A stretch of DNA of 64,000 nucleotides from Monosporascus cannonballus (GCA_004154925.1 QJNS01000070.1:1-64000), one strand, 5' to 3'. Positions 21,615 through 37,053 are shown, counted from the stretch's first letter. The notes: generated by a model not told the origin, from the letters alone. Numbers and translations are program-made.

Positions 21615-24600
21615 TATTATAAGCTTTTCTTTAATAATATCGTTAGATTTTAAATAATATTATCGACGTTATATTTATTAATAAGTAATCCGAATAATCT
21701 ATTTACCAGATCCCTAATAACTCGGACACTGGAATAAAATTCGAAAAAAAAGGAGCAACTTCGTCTTTCTCGAGAAAAAATTCTTCGACGCCTGGATATT
21801 ATGAACGAACGCATTATTTAACTTAAGAAGAACAATAATAATCTTACAACGTCTTTCCAAACCGCTTATAAAAAGCTGAAGAAAAAAAAAAGAAAACTCT
21901 TAAGATTAAGAAGCTTTTTCGAATAAACCAGGTTATTTAACTAAATTCTACTGAAAAACTAGAAAAAGTTTTTAAATTTTCTAAGCTGAAACTTTTTAAC
22001 GAAACTTTAATTAAATTACAATTATTCTTAAGTTAATGCCGAATTTATTTTGGGTATTTTTTTATTTAACTTATTACGTTTATTATACAAATTAAGTTTA
22101 CGATTAGACGATTTATCGGAAATACGGCTATATAGTTTGAGCTTACTATAAAGGAATATATTATTTTACCGAGGAAAAAAAAAGCCGGAAATAGTACGAA
22201 TTTATAACGATTATGAATAATTCGAACGAGTATTAATAAAAGTTTTCGGAATAATAAACGAAAAAATAAAAACCGAAATACAAATCAAATAATTACGATA
22301 AAAAGAAATTAACATCCAGTTACAACAATACGCGTATTTAGCTAATATCAAAACTAAATTAGAAATAAAAAGTATTAATAACTAAGTTTTTTAACGGGTT
22401 TAAAAATACAGACAATTTTTAAATTTAATCAGCCTAATTATTTATTAAATTATATCGTTATAGCAGTTAAGATTAACGACCGGCAACATGCCTAGCGTAT
22501 TAAAAGCACCGAAAGAAAAAATAATAACAAATTTCGATGTACGGCTAATGCTGATATTTTTTAACGTAATAATATTTCTTACGATATAGAACCGAAATTT
22601 ATAGAATTAAGAGCAACCTATAGGAAAAGCTGGAGTCAGATTAAATGTTTTAATTGCAACAGGATAAGGCATAAAGTAGCATAATGCAAGGCATCTAAAA
22701 AACTCTGTCAGAACAACTGGAAACCCGTACTCGAAAAAATAATCCAGAGAAAATCAAAAGAATAGAAATAAATCCATTAATATGATTTAGGCTAAATATA
22801 TACCAGGCCTACTATGGCGAAAAATTTAACAAGGGATACGAAAAGCTAAGAAGCTAACTTAGTAGATATCGCGATTATAATAAGAAGAATTACAAGAATA
22901 GTTACGAAAATACCAAGATTAGACAGAAAATATTTATTTTAAAAACCCTGATAAATACGGCAAAAAGTACGTTATATATTGTCGACGACGGAAATACCTT
23001 AATTATGAGAAATGAAAACGATATATTTGTAAAAGAATTATTCGCATATATTATAAAGGATTCGATTTTCCAAACTGAATATGGAATAACAAAAACGACG
23101 AATAATAATATCGATATTTTCGATTTATAACCCCGAAAAATAATATTTACTAGTTAGCCGTAATAAAAAAACCTGGTCTAAAAAAAGGTAATGCTCGTAA
23201 GAAAACCTTTTTATTATTATAAGTGGTATAATTGTTAAACGAAAAAAAGTTAATTTAGCGTACGAATAAAAATGTTATTAACGAATTATTACAAATTTCT
23301 ATTTCAGTTAGCCTTTATTACTAATCCAGAACATCGAAAGATTATTAAAGAAAAATTACGTTAATTTATAAGCTAATTATAGAACGATAAATAATATGAC
23401 GCATAATAAAATGCGGTCGAAATTATACAAATATAATTCACTTAATAAGAAAAAGAATTACAGCAAAATTAAGAATAATTAAAATAGTTCGAAAAAACAG
23501 TACATCGACATTAACGATAAATATAGCAGCTTGAAACGTTATATATAAAAACATAAACAAAGTTCGACAAATTCGAAAAATAATTAAAAGACGAAAATTA
23601 TCTATAAAAAAGCCGTAAGATGACGAAATTTTAAGAATTTAAAAAGAATTCTCAAAAAAAGCTTTAAACGCAACGATAAAAGCTGTTATTAACTTTATTA
23701 CCTTAGATATACGAATCGGAATATATTGATATACCGCAATAGTATATTACGAAATTTTGAGCGAAAATTATATTGTACTAGATATAGTTAATAGGCTTAG
23801 ATTGCTATAAAGATGTAAGTTAGAACCTTATATAGTTACGAACGTCGAAAGTAAGGAATTTATTTATAATAATAGAAAAATTATACGCGAAATTAATTAA
23901 TTCGAGAGTTTTATTTAAAAACGATATTAAATAATTAATTTCGATATTGTTCTATTTAGAAATTATGATATAATCTTAGAACTATTATAGTTACGCCGGT
24001 GTAAAGTTATAATTAATAGAAAAACTGGCCAGATAAAGTTCGTTTTATTTCTTGTTAATAAACTAAAAAAAAAGCGAAATATTAATATTGGATTAAACAT
24101 AGCGGCGAATATAAGTATAAAAATACGATAAAAACCTTATTACTTAAAGAAATAAAATATAAAGAAGAAAATAGACATTAAAGAAAAATACGACATATTA
24201 TTGTTATTACTAAAGCGAAATTAAGGTAACTGAATAACGATTTAAAATAACGGTCCTAAAAATTCAAAAATCTAATTAATATATTATTACAATATTATAA
24301 ATATAAACAGCTTTTTTTTAAAAAAAAGATCGATTATAAAAAGAATAAATTCGATTTTCGAAGTTATTAACAGAATATCCTATGTTTTTCGTATCGAAAA
24401 AAATAGAAAATTACGACTTATAGTTAATTATCGATAACTGATCTATATTGTTGTTAAAAATAGAACATTATTATTCCTAATCATAAAAATAAAAAACCAA
24501 CTTTATAGAACTAAGTGGTTTATAGCATTCGATTTTAAAAATAAATATAACTTAATTAAGATTAAAAAATACAAATAAAAAACAGCTTTTAAAACGAAAT

Positions 24601-24992
24601 ACATATTATTTAAGTACTGAGTTATGCTAATAAATTTTATCAACCTACTAGCAACCTTTTAACGGATAATAAATTATGTGTTATAAAAATATTTCGATAT
24701 TTTTGTCGTATATTATTACGATTATACTTTTATTTATTCGAAAACGGAAAAAGTATGTATAAAATACGTTTATAAAGGCTTTTAAGCTTTACCGAACGTA
24801 AAATTGCTAATTAACGCAAAAAAAAGTCAATTTCAAATACAAATGGTAAAATATCTAAGACATATTATTATCTCGAGATATATTAAAATAGGTCCAAAGA
24901 AGGTTGATGCAGTTATAAAATAGCAGCAGCTAATTACGATCAAAAAGGTATAGGCATTTTTTGGATTCGCCAACTATTAAAGTGGGGCGAGG
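21238..24992 (+). mobile_element. Gypsy chromovirus-type element A1 (5' part, RIP-mutated)
   Basis: The 5' LTR is 21238-21614, starting TGTTACAACCTGATAAG and ending CCGTTATA, the mutated form of the family end CCGTCACA. Downstream are a gag zinc knuckle at 22641-22688 (C-F-N-C-N-x3-H-K-V-A-stop-C) and reverse transcriptase at about 24400-24760, with residues of LRLIVNYR, KWFIAFDFKN and FIYSKTEK. The frame is broken throughout. Homology stops at 24992 inside the RT/RNase H linker (FANYY position), where element C has inserted. The A1 sequence resumes at about 30411-30546. Confidence 0.75.
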
Positions 24993-25234
24993 TGTTACAC
25001 CCATGATTAGGCTCGGCCGATCAGAAAGCCCGAGTCTCGCATGTATATTAAGAAGTTCTTGTTCGCCATGGGTTCAACCCTCAGGCATCACCAGCTACCA
25101 TCACTCTTAGCATGTTTTCTGTCATTTCAGTTATCGAGGTTCAACACCAGCAATACAATCGGATTAAGTTCTTCATTTCGACAATCCCATTCCGTATCGT
25201 GATATAAAATGGTCATCCGCACTGATCAAGACCA

Positions 25235-25405
25235 ATTCTTGTCAGATATAGGGGATATCAGTTGCGTTGTTGTATTCAGCTAATTGCGTGCGTTCTCGCA
25301 ACGCGTACCACTTTTGTGTTGCTTAGCAACGGAATATATATGTTCCGATCAGAAGGTGACCTTTTCGTATTTGGTATGCTATAGCACACCTGGCTAGCTA
25401 ATATA
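25235..25405. repeat. Left terminal direct repeat of element C
   Basis: Matches 30240-30405 over about 170 bp, sharing for example GCTATAGCACACCTGGCTAG. The left copy retains more G and C. The full LTR may extend left to 24994, but the corresponding right part is too mutated to align by eye. Confidence 0.6.
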
Positions 25406-28400
25406 TTCCCTTAACGCCTTAAAGCATTCAAGACGTTAATTATTACTTTTTACCACTTCTTAAAACTGTAATTATCTATTTTACCTTTTTTTCGGCGATT
25501 AAATTCTTTTAATTAATTAAATCCTTTTTTGAAATTATTCGTAAAATATTTTTCCGCCGTTCGAAAATTTTCGCAATATCAATTAATTTTAATTATTTTT
25601 TAAAAATATTTAAAGGTTTTTCCTATTAAGGTTTTTATTAATTCATTTATTAATATATTACTTCTAAATATATAATTTATTTTAATTAAAACTTTTTTGG
25701 TTATTTTTCGTAATTAATAATTATATATATTAATATATTGTAATTTCGCTATAAAAAGTACGATATTTATATTAATTAGCCGTATAATATACCAATTATT
25801 ATATTATATATTTAATAATTTTATTTTTATATCGAGTTTTAATTTTATAATTAATTAAAAAATAAAAAAGGGGTTTTTAATAATTTATATAAAAAATAAT
25901 AATTTCGTTTTAATTATAAAAATAATTATTATATTTTATTTATTTATTTTTTATCCGATTATTTTTTTAAATAACTTAATAATATATATTTTAAAAAAAT
26001 CCCTTTTATATATTTATTAAATCCTTGCAGCCGAACCGCAAAATTTATATTTTAATACCGATTAAATATAATAAAATTCGATCGGCTATTTCGTAATATA
26101 TAACATTAAAATTTAAATTAAATTATATTAATCGGAATACGGCAAAACAAAATATCGGATCAAATATTAATTATTACGTATAATATCGGATTTATGCTTT
26201 TAATATTTTTTTAATTAAATTACGGTTAAATAATTATTTAATAATAATTATTATTATATTTAAAAAATTATTTAAGCATTTTTTAAAAAATAAAATTAAT
26301 TAATTTATTTATAAAGTTAAATCAAAATAATTAAATTTTTCGCTTAATACAAATTTTAATTATTTCGATATTAAAAAAATATTAAATATTTTTATTTTTT
26401 ATAAAAATTTTTTTTAATTTAATAAATTATTTAATTAATAAAATATTAATTTTTTACGGTATATTATAATAATATCGTTAATATAAAAAAGTATTTTTTA
26501 ACCAAAAAATAATAAGATTTATAACGAATAAAATTAAATTTTACGTTTTTTAAAATATTAATAAATTTTTTTTATTATAATAACGGTCATTTTTTTAAAC
26601 CGTATAAGATTTTTTTAATCCGTAAAATTTTATCATAATAAAAATATCTTAAAAACATTTATATATATATGTATTGTAAAAAAGATTTACGTAAACGAAA
26701 ACGTTAATAACGTTATATTATTTAAATTTTAAGTTAAATCGAATTACGATAATAATTAATATTTAAAATAATATTTAATAAATATAAATATATATATATA
26801 TTATTATGTATGTTTTTTAATTATTAATTGTTTCGTATTATAAATTATATTTTATATTTCTAAAATTAACCGTTTATATTAAATTTATAAATATATATTT
26901 CTATATATTTGAAAACTTAATTGTTTTAATAAAAAATTAATTAACGGTTTTTTAAAACTATATATTCTTATAATTTTATAAATAAATGTTTTCGATTTTT
27001 AAAGATTTTTGCTTTAGTAAATATATATTTAGTTTTTTATACTTTTACGGCGGTGGAAATAAAATATATTTATATATCCGGTTTTATAACTTAGATATTT
27101 TTTTACACATTAATAAATTAAAATATTTCCGATTAAAATAATACGTAATTTAAATATTTTTTTAAACTTTTGCAATTTACCGGCTAATTACTAATTATAT
27201 TAATAAAATAAATTCTACGTTTTATGTTAAATACAGTTTTTTATATTTTATAATCGTATCGAAAATTATCCTTTTAATACGAAATATACGGTAAACAGTT
27301 TTTTAATTATGGGATAATTTTTTTTGTCGGCGTAATAATTATAATAATTATTATAATAAATATTAAAAGAAAAAATAATTTAAAAAATACGAATAATTCG
27401 AATAGAACAGTTTTATAAAAGCAATTAATTTTTTATAAATAAATTAATTTTTATTTATTTTATATGTTTTTTACGTTAATACCATTTTAGTTTATATTTT
27501 TCGATTTAATTAATATTTACATTATTTCGTTTTAATTTTTATTTTCTTTGTAAATATATATATTTAAATAATTTATAACTTAATTAAATATAAATAGTTA
27601 TCGAAAAATACGTTATAATTCATTTTTATTAATATAAACAATATTTGTAAAATCTTTAATATTTTCGAAAAATTTAATTATTTCCTTAAATTATATATTT
27701 TAAATAATAATAGTTTTATTTATTAAAAGATTTTAAAGTTTATAAATATTTATTAATCGATAATCTATAAAATAATTAATTTAAATTTTTGAATTTTATT
27801 TTTAAAGTTTTTTTTATAATAATTGTCATTATAATAAAAATTATATAACCGTAAATTTATAAATAAATTTATTAAAATAAAATATATTTAGATATTCGGT
27901 TATATAAATATATTATTATTTTAAAAATATATATAATTAAACATAATAAGAATTTAGCGTTATTTAATATTATAATCATTTTTTTAGTTCTATTTCTTAA
28001 ACGTTTTATATTTTTATTTTTAAATTAAATATAAAATATTATAAATTTTAATTTCATATAAAAAAACTAATTATAATATACTTTAAAACATATAAAAGTT
28101 TTAAAAGTTTATTATTATATTCCATTATTTACTAAAAAAATTTATTTTAATTTTTAAAATCGTTAAAAAATATTAGAATATATTAAATAAAATATTTTAT
28201 TTTTAATTTGTAAAATAAGTATCTTAAATATAATTTAAATACTTATTAATAACGAATATTACATATTTATATTTTTTCGGATTTCCTTCGAAATCCATAA
28301 AATTAATAGCTGTTTTTTGATTTAATCGGAAAATTCTTTTTTTCGATGTATAACGTATTTATCTTTTAGCCTTTATTTTGTTATAAATTTAATATTTAAT

Positions 28401-30239
28401 TATTAAAAACTTTTAATTATATTTTTTTAAATAAAACGGAAATTAAATAATTATTTTAAAGCCTAAATAATTTAAATATAAATATTTTATAATTTTATTA
28501 TTAATATATAATAATTTTATAATTTGTAAATCAATGTTGTATTTATAAATTATAAATATTATATTAAAAATTATTACGTTAATATTTTCGAAAATAAATT
28601 AAATTAATCTATTTAGTAATATAATAATAATTTAATTATATTTATTTTGAATATAATTATGAATTTCTTTATTATTTTATTAAAATTATTTTTAACATTT
28701 TTAAAATAATATTAAATTATATATGAAATTTTTATAATACGTTATATCGTATAAATATAATATTTTTATATTATTAAAAGTTTAAAAGAATATATTTAAT
28801 TTTTTATAATTATTAATTAAAACAAAATTAATATTTTAAGTTTATTTTATTTTTTTATATAATAAATTTATAATTAAAAAATTTATTAATTATATTAAAT
28901 ATAAATATTATTAATTTTAAATTTAAAATAAAGGAATCTTTTAAAGAATAAAATAAAACGCTTATTATATTATATATATAATTAATTAAAAAATTTATTA
29001 ATATTTATTTTATTTTTTATATAAAGGGTTATAATTTAATTAAAATAAAAAACTTTTAACGTTTTATTAAAGAAAATATAATAATAATAAAATAATCTTT
29101 AATAAAAATATATATAAATTTTATAACAGATACTTTAAATATCCGATTCGTTATTCTTTTATTTATTATTATTTTCATCCGAATATAAATTTTTATAATT
29201 ATTTCGTTTTAAAATTTATTTTAAAATTTTATTTTAATTAAAATTATTTTAATTAATAAGGTTCATAAAAATCCCGTAAAAATTTAAAAATATTATTTTA
29301 AACTTTTTTGACGGTTATTAATAAATTATATTTTAATAATTCAAAAAATTAATACTTATTATTTAATAATTAATTAATTTATTATTAATTTTAATTGTTT
29401 TATTATTTACAAAAAATCATCCAAATCCTGATAGTAAAAATTAATACCGTATATAAATTATTAACTTATACAATTATTATTTTCGCTTTTAAAATATTAT
29501 ATTATTATCTTAAAATTATAAAGTTTTATTATTTTACGATTTATTTATTTAAGTTTTTCGTTAATTTTCAAAATCTATTTTAATTGTTACAGTTTCCTCG
29601 TGAAATGTTAATTAAAAATTTGTTATTACATATTGTTTTTAATTTAATTAATTTAATTAATTTGGCGTATTATTTTCGTAAGTTTTTTCTAAAAAGGAAA
29701 TTCGTTTTTTTAATTGTTAAAAATATTAATTCTAAGATTTTTCTCGTAAAATCGTTATGGTTTTTGCCGAAAATTTCGTATTTATAATCTTTATAAAAAT
29801 ATGCCATAAATTTTTAATTATAAACTTATTTATTTTCAGTTATTATTTTAAAAGTACTTATTAAATATTTCGTAAAATTAATTTTTTTAATAATTTTTCC
29901 GTATAATAAAAATAATAATAAAGTATTATAACGTACCGTATAACGAATTTATTTTTTAAGATAAATAATTATATCGGATTTTATTAATTTTATAAATTAC
30001 GGAAATAATTAATTAAAATCGATAAAACTTTAAATATTAAGCGCGTATATTTCAAATTGAAATTCGCTTTTAAAATACTTTTAATTCTTAAAGCTTTTAT
30101 AAATAATTAAAAATTTTAACGGTATAATCGTTATTATTAATATTAGAATATGTAATAATTATTATTAATATATAGCTTATATCGTCTTAATAATAACTAA
30201 TTAATAAATATATTTCTAACTTAAACGCATAAGATTTTT

Positions 30240-30405
30240 AATTATTAAATATAAGGGATATTAATTACGTTATTATATTCAGCTAATTACGTACGTTTTC
30301 GTAACGCGTACCACTTTTGTGTAACTTAACAACGGAATATATATATTCCGATCAAAAGATGATCTTTCCGTATTTAGTGTGCTATAGCACACCTGGCTAG
30401 CTGAT
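30240..30405. repeat. Right terminal direct repeat of element C
   Basis: Counterpart of 25235-25405. Differences are mainly C-to-T and G-to-A in the inner half; the outer ~60 bp is nearly unmutated. Confidence 0.6.
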
Positions 30406-30410
30406 AATTC

Positions 30411-30546
30411 TCCTCTCCTTATCCCAATTCACTATTACTGGAAATTTATTCGAAACTTTTATAGGATAACTATACTTCTAATCAATCTTACAAAGAAAAC
30501 AAAATTAAATAAACGTCCGAAATAAAAAATATTGCAAGAAACTAAG
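30411..30546 (+). mobile_element. A1 pol continuation between elements C and A2
   Basis: The sequence TATTACTGGAAATTTATTCG continues the A1 polymerase frame (YY.KFIRNF, then ILLINLTKKT) beyond the C insertion. It matches the corresponding part of A2 at about 34380-34480. It ends where the A2 LTR begins at 30547. Confidence 0.7.
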
Positions 30547-30926
30547 TGTTATAATCTGACAGGCTCAGGCCTCAGGAAACGGTCAACGAGGATAACACGG
30601 ACCACCTCTCAGATCACGTAATAGGTGCTTAGCAAAGATCTGCTAAATGCGAGTGATCATCATTAAGCAATTGTTCAGCAAAAATTCGTTAAATATAATT
30701 AAATAAAAATAAGCAATAATATCAAGAATTAATATATATATACGCTTATTATTTCTATAATTTAAATAATTTCACCATGTAATATAATATTATTATTTAA
30801 AATGTTTTTAAAATTATAAAACATAATACGTTATTATATTTATTATTTAGATTCCCATAATACTTTTATTAATATAAATTCGTACAACTAAAACTAAATA
30901 ATTACTTAAACCTTTTAGCTGTTATA
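30547..30926 (+). repeat. 5' LTR of element A2
   Basis: 380 bp starting TGTTATAATCTGACAGGCTC and ending in a mutated CCGTCACA (CTGTTATA). The first ~150 bp are little mutated; the inner part is AT-rich. Confidence 0.75.
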
Positions 30927-33900
30927 CGTTATAAGCTTTTATTTAATAATACAGTTAAATTTTGAGCAATATCGCCGACATTATATTTATTAGCAAACAG
31001 CTCGAATAGCTTATTTATCAGGTCTCTAATTACCCGGATATTAGAATAAAATCCGAGAAAAAAAAGAAAAAACCTTACCTTTCTTACGAAAAAGTTCTTT
31101 AACGTCTAGATACTATAAACGAACGCATTGTCCAGTTTGAAAAATATAACAATAATCTTACGATATTTTTTTAAACTGCCTATAAAAGACTTGAGAAAAA
31201 AAATTTCTAAACTTGAAAGGTTTTTTTTAAATAAATAAAATTATTTAACTAAATATTATCAAAAATTCAAAAAACGTTTTTAAATCTTCTACACTAAAAC
31301 TTTTCGATAAAACCTTAATTAAGTTATAATTATTCTTAACTTAATATCGAATATACTTCGGGTGTTTTCTTATTTAACTTATTACGCCCATTATACGAAT
31401 CGAATTCGTAATCGAACAATTTATCGAAAATACGGTTATTTTATTAATCGAAAAACGAAACTTGGAAATAATGCAAATTTATAACAATTACGAACAATTC
31501 GAATAAGTATTAATAAAGCCTTTTAAAATAATAAACCAAAAAAATAAAAGCCAAAATATAAATTTAATACTTATAATAAAAAAGATCGATATACAATTAC
31601 AGCAATATATTAATTCAATTAACCGTTAAATTGAACTGGGGATAAAAGATATTAATAGCCAAATTTTTCGACGGCCTAAAAAATGAAATACAAAAAAGAC
31701 TTTTTAACTTTATTAGGCCGAATTATTTGTCGGATTATATCGCTATAGAAGTTAAAATTAACGATCGACAATACGCATGGCGCATTAAAGGCACCAAAAG
31801 AATAACAATAAACTTTAATATATAACTAATACCAGCATTTTTCGGCGTAATAATACTTCGTATAGCACAGAACTAGAACCTATAAAACTAAAAGCTATCC
31901 ATAAAAAGGATTAAAGCTAAACTAAGTGCTACATTTGTAATAAAACAGGACATAAGGCAGCATAATGCAAAATATCTAAAAAACCTTATCAAAATAACTG
32001 GAAACCAATACCTAAGAGATAATCTAAAAAAAAACAAAAGAACAAAAGTAAATCTATTAACATAATTCAGCCTAAATATATACCAGGCCCTCCATAACGA
32101 AAAGTCCAGCAAGAAACACGAAAAACTAGAAATTTAACTTAATAAACATTACGAACATAACAAGAAACATTATAAGGATAACTACGCAAATACCAGAACT
32201 AAATAAAAAAAGTTTATTTCGGAACGTCTAATCGATACGGCAAAATATATGCCATATATTGTCGACGACGAGAATATCCCAATTACGAAAAATAAAAACA
32301 ATATATTTACGAACGAAATACTCGTAAATATTATAAAGGATTTAATTTTCTAAACCGTATCGAAAATAACAAAAACAATAAATAATAATATTAATACTTT
32401 CGATCCATAATCCTAAAAGATATTTAATAATTGGCCGATATAAAAAGTTAGCCCGAAAAAAAGTAATATTTATAGGAACACCTTTTCTGCTATTATTAAT
32501 AATATAATTACTAAACGGAAAAGGAATTGTTTTAGCACAAAATAGAAAAATATTACTAGAAAGTTATTATAAATTTTTATTTCCAATTAATATTTATTAT
32601 AAACCCTTACGAAAAAAAATATTAAGGAAAAAATACGTTAGTTCGTAAAAAAACATTGGAATGATAATTAAAATAATGCATAATAGGATATAATAGTAAA
32701 CATAAAAAACAATTTATTTAATAAATAAAGAAATTATAACGAAATTAAAAACAATTAATACGGCTTTAAAGAAAGGTATGTCGATAATAACAATAAATAT
32801 AATAATTTAACGGGTTAAATACAAAAATATAAATAAAGCTTGATAAATTTGAACAAAAATTAAAAGCAAAAGATTATTTATAAAAAAACAGCAAAATAAC
32901 AAAACCTAAAAAGCTTAAAAGAAACTCTTAAAAAGGGCTTTAAATGTGACGATAAAAGCTGTTAATAACCGTATTACCTTAGATATACGAATCGGAAAGC
33001 ATTAGTATACCGTAATGGTAAATTAGGAGCTTTAGGCAAGAATTATATTATCTTACATATGGTTAATAAGTTTAAATTATTATAAAGATATAAGTTAAAG
33101 CCTTATATAACGACGAATAACGAAAATTAAGAATTCGCTTACGATAACGAAAATATTATATGCAAAATTAATTATTTCGAGATTTTTATTTAAGAACGAT
33201 ACTAAATAATTAATTTCGATATTATTTTATTCGGAAATTACGATATAATTTTAAGATTACTATAAATATAATAATACAAAATTTTGATTAATAAAAGGAT
33301 TAATTAAGTAACATTTATTTTTTATTTTATCAGCAAATAAAAAAAGAACTTTAAAAATTTAATATTTAATCGATAATAACAACAAATATAAGTATAAGGA
33401 TATGACAGAAATTTTATTATCTAAAAAAACAAAATATAAGAAAACAAATGGGCATTAAAGTAAAATAGGACATCTTGTTATTACTATTAAAACAGAACTA
33501 AAGTAATTAAACAACGATTTAAAATAATAACAATATTTGTAAAAATTAGAAGATTTAATTAATTTGCTATTATAATATTATAAATATAAGCAGCTTTATA
33601 AAAAAAGTTCGATACGAAATTATCGGAACATAGCAAATAAATCATAAAATAATTCTTAAAAAAGGTTGTTAACAAAGTTTTACCTTATTTATAACTTTAG
33701 CGGAAACGAATTATGTATTTTTAAAAAATACCTGGAAAATTGATTATAAAAACGATAGATTCGACCTTTGAAATTATCAGCAAAATATTTTATATATTTC
33801 CTATATAAGAAAAATAAAAAATTACGATTTATAATTAACTATAGATAACTGAATAATATTATTGTTAAAAATTAAGTTTATTACCATTAATTACGAAAAT

Positions 33901-36497
33901 AAAAGACCAATTTTACAGAGCTAAATAATTTATAATATTTAGTCTTAAAAATAAATACAACTTTATTAGGATTAAAAAAAATACGAATAAAAAACGGCCT
34001 TTAACACGAAATACGGACTATTTAAGTATTTGGTTACACTAATAGGATTTACGAACATACCAACAACTTTTAAACGGATAATAAATTATGTACTACGAAA
34101 ATATCTTAATGTTTTCGTCGTTTGTTATCTCGACGATATTTTCATTTTCTCAAAAACGAAAAAAATATACGTAAGATACGTTTATAAAATTTTTCAAATT
34201 TCATAGAACGTAAAGTTACATATTAACGTAAAAAAAATTAATTCCACGTATAAAAATAAAATATCTAGAACATATTATTATTCCAGGACATATTAAAATA
34301 AACTTTAAGAAAATCGTTATAATTACAGAATAACAAATACTAATAATAATTAAAAAGGTACAGGTATTCTTTAAATTCGCCAGTTATTATAAAAAGTTTA
34401 TTCGAAACTTTAGCAAAATAGCTATACTGCTAATAAACTTTATGAAAAAAGTTTTAAATAAATATCAAAAACGGAAAAACTATTTTAAAACATTAAAAAT
34501 ACGATTGCTAGCAAATTAATATTAATTAGGTACGATTTAAACTGTCTCGTTAAATTAATAACCGATATTTCGGATTATATATTAAATATAATAATCAGAT
34601 AGCAAAATAATTAAGGCAAATTATGCCTTATTATATTCTTTTTATATAAGTTAAAAAGAACCGAATTTAATTACAGTATTTCAGATAAAACATTTATGGC
34701 TATTATTATGGCATTTTAAGAATTTAAACATTTTCTAAAGGGAAATTTATATTATATTAAGGTTAATACAGATTATTAAAATTTTACCCGATTTACTATA
34801 AACAGAGAACTTATAAAATAATAATTTCGTTATGCGAAAAAATTAGCGAACTTCGACTTTGTTATTATATATAAGAAAAAATCAGGAATTAGCAAAACAG
34901 ATATCTTAAACAAATAACCAAATCTCGAAAAAAAATTAGTTAAAATTAGCTATACAATTTTCGATATCATTATAAAAAGATATTTACGTCCGTAACAAAT
35001 TATAACAATTCGGGGAGTATCTTTTAATATATACTAGAAAATTTAGCAATATAATAACAGTCTTTCAGAAAACCAAAAAAATAAGATATAAATTCAAGAA
35101 AAATACCCAAAGAATTTAATACGAAAAATATACAAATATTAGTTATACGAATATCTAGGAATCTATAAAACTATAAAACGGCTATAACGTATATATTTTT
35201 TTCTTAAAATAAAATTAACGGTATAAAAGATTATATAATAATACGACATTTACGCTAAAATAAAGATTCAACGATATAAACCATATAAAGAGTTATAGCT
35301 ATTATTAATCGTAAAATAACTATAGTATTTAATTATATTTAATTTTATTACCAAATTTCCTATATCAAGAAATCTAATTATAAAAATATACTACGACAGC
35401 ATTTTCGTAATTATCGACCCATTTACGATTTTTTTTTATTTCCTACTATATTATAAGGATATAAATGCAGAACAAATAACATATATTTTTTAAATATAAT
35501 TTTAATTTATACGGATTACTAATGTAAATTATTATAAATAAAAATTCGATATTCGTATTTCAATTTTGATAAGATTTAATAATGCAAATCGGCTTAAATT
35601 ATAAAGCATTTAACGTATTTAAACCTTAAATAAATATCTAAATAAAACAAACGAACCAAATTTTGAAAATTTATTTACGATATTATATTAATTACGAATA
35701 AAATAATTAGGTTAAAAAGTTATTTATTACCTAATTAACTTATAATACCAGCTATTATAAAAATATCAAAACGATATTAAGGAACGTATATTTTGATTTT
35801 AATCTAAAAATTTGTAAAAAAAATACGCGACGATAATCTAATTAATATTAAAGTAATATTTACGTTAAAACAGCTGCGATAGTTGTACCAAGAGATAAAA
35901 ATAAAACTGGAATTCGTAAAAAGTTAAATAAGTAAATATTATAATTAAAAAAGATAAAAAAATAATTTTCGAAAAGAGGAAAATAGTTTTTCTCACCATA
36001 AAAAATATTTAAATGAAACGACCCAATAAAAATTCGATTTCAAATATATCGCTTTATATAAAATCGTCAAAAAATTCTTAAAAATAATTACTAATTAAAA
36101 CCTTCACCAAAAGTCAAATTCTATCTAATCTTTTATGTTTTTTTATTCGAATTAATAACGGATATAATTAAGATATATACGGTATAGGACGATATAGAAA
36201 TAAAAAATAAACGTACTAAATGAAAAAAAATTATCGATATGCGAAAATAAAACGGATTTACCTAATACCTAATTAAATGGAAAAAGCACCCGGATTTCGA
36301 GAATATCTAGAAATCTGCTAAAAATCTTATTAGCGCCTAACGTCTATTAAAAAGACTTTTATTAATAACAACGAAATTACCGAAAATAATTACATCTTAA
36401 TTAATGTTTTTAACGAATTAATCGGTATTATCGATATTAAATTAGTCCACGGAACTAACGGAAGAAATTAATACGGCTATAAAAGCCTCGGCAATAG

Positions 36498-36916
36498 TGT
36501 AACGAACCTGTCATACATCCACCTGGAGGTATGAGCAGTATCCGAAAAGGGTCTTGATTTACAGGTAACAATAGGGCGAAGAATAATTCAATGGTCTATT
36601 CGTTAAAGAGATTTAAAGACTCTTCCCTTAATTAGAGAACGGTACAGTTGCCTCTGGATTAAAAGCTTAGATTAATAGCTAAGGAGCGAAACTAAGTAAG
36701 TGCTATTTACATAAAAAACCGATTCATTATATATCCTAACTTCTTAAAGTAAATATATCGTAAATCTATATAATTTACGTAATCTAATCAATCCACCAGA
36801 TTATTTAGATCACTTTATCTTAGCCAAAAACTCCCTTCCGGAGTTCTGCCGTAATAAACTTATGCTAGGCCTTAAAGGTTAATCTTCTTAAAATAAGAAC
36901 CCCTATTCCTATAACA
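36498..36916 (-). repeat. Left (3') LTR of element B
   Basis: 419 bp, same length as the right copy. Its outer (left) half, from TGTAACGAACCTGTCATAC, is nearly unmutated; its inner half is AT-rich (GTAAATCTATATAATTTACG). Confidence 0.85.
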
Positions 36917-37053
36917 TTATTTCCCCTTTCCAAAGATCTTTATCCCAAAGATAAAAAGCCGTAAGTGGCCACTTTAATTAATTAAAGAATCTCGGGAATT
37001 TTTAATTAACCTCCATTATATCAGGCCGCATTCGAAAGGAAAAAAAAAAACCT

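Larger units (their letters stand above)
24993..30410. mobile_element. Element C, inserted into A1; terminal direct repeats, possibly Ty1/copia-like
   Basis: It interrupts the A1 reading frame: A1 reads ...CCAACTATTA before it and ...ACTATTACTGG after it, so ACTATTA is present on both sides as a likely target duplication. About 170 bp near each end match in direct orientation (25235-25405 and 30240-30405; shared AACGCGTACCACTTTTGTGT and GCTATAGCACACCTGGCTAG). The left 220 bp (24994-25215) is GC-balanced; the interior is extremely AT-rich. On the minus strand near 26465-26491 the codons read Y-I-N-D-I-I-I-I-Y, a plausible mutated copia-type YVDD motif. The extreme ends also look faintly inverted (AAGTGGGGCGAGG against AATTGGGATAAGG). 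Class assignment is uncertain. Confidence 0.5.

Noticed and set aside
29395..29787. Two consecutive AT-rich frames of 62 and 67 codons in element C
   Set aside because: Tyr/Ile/Leu/Phe-rich composition is what AT-converted DNA yields; no domain recognised.
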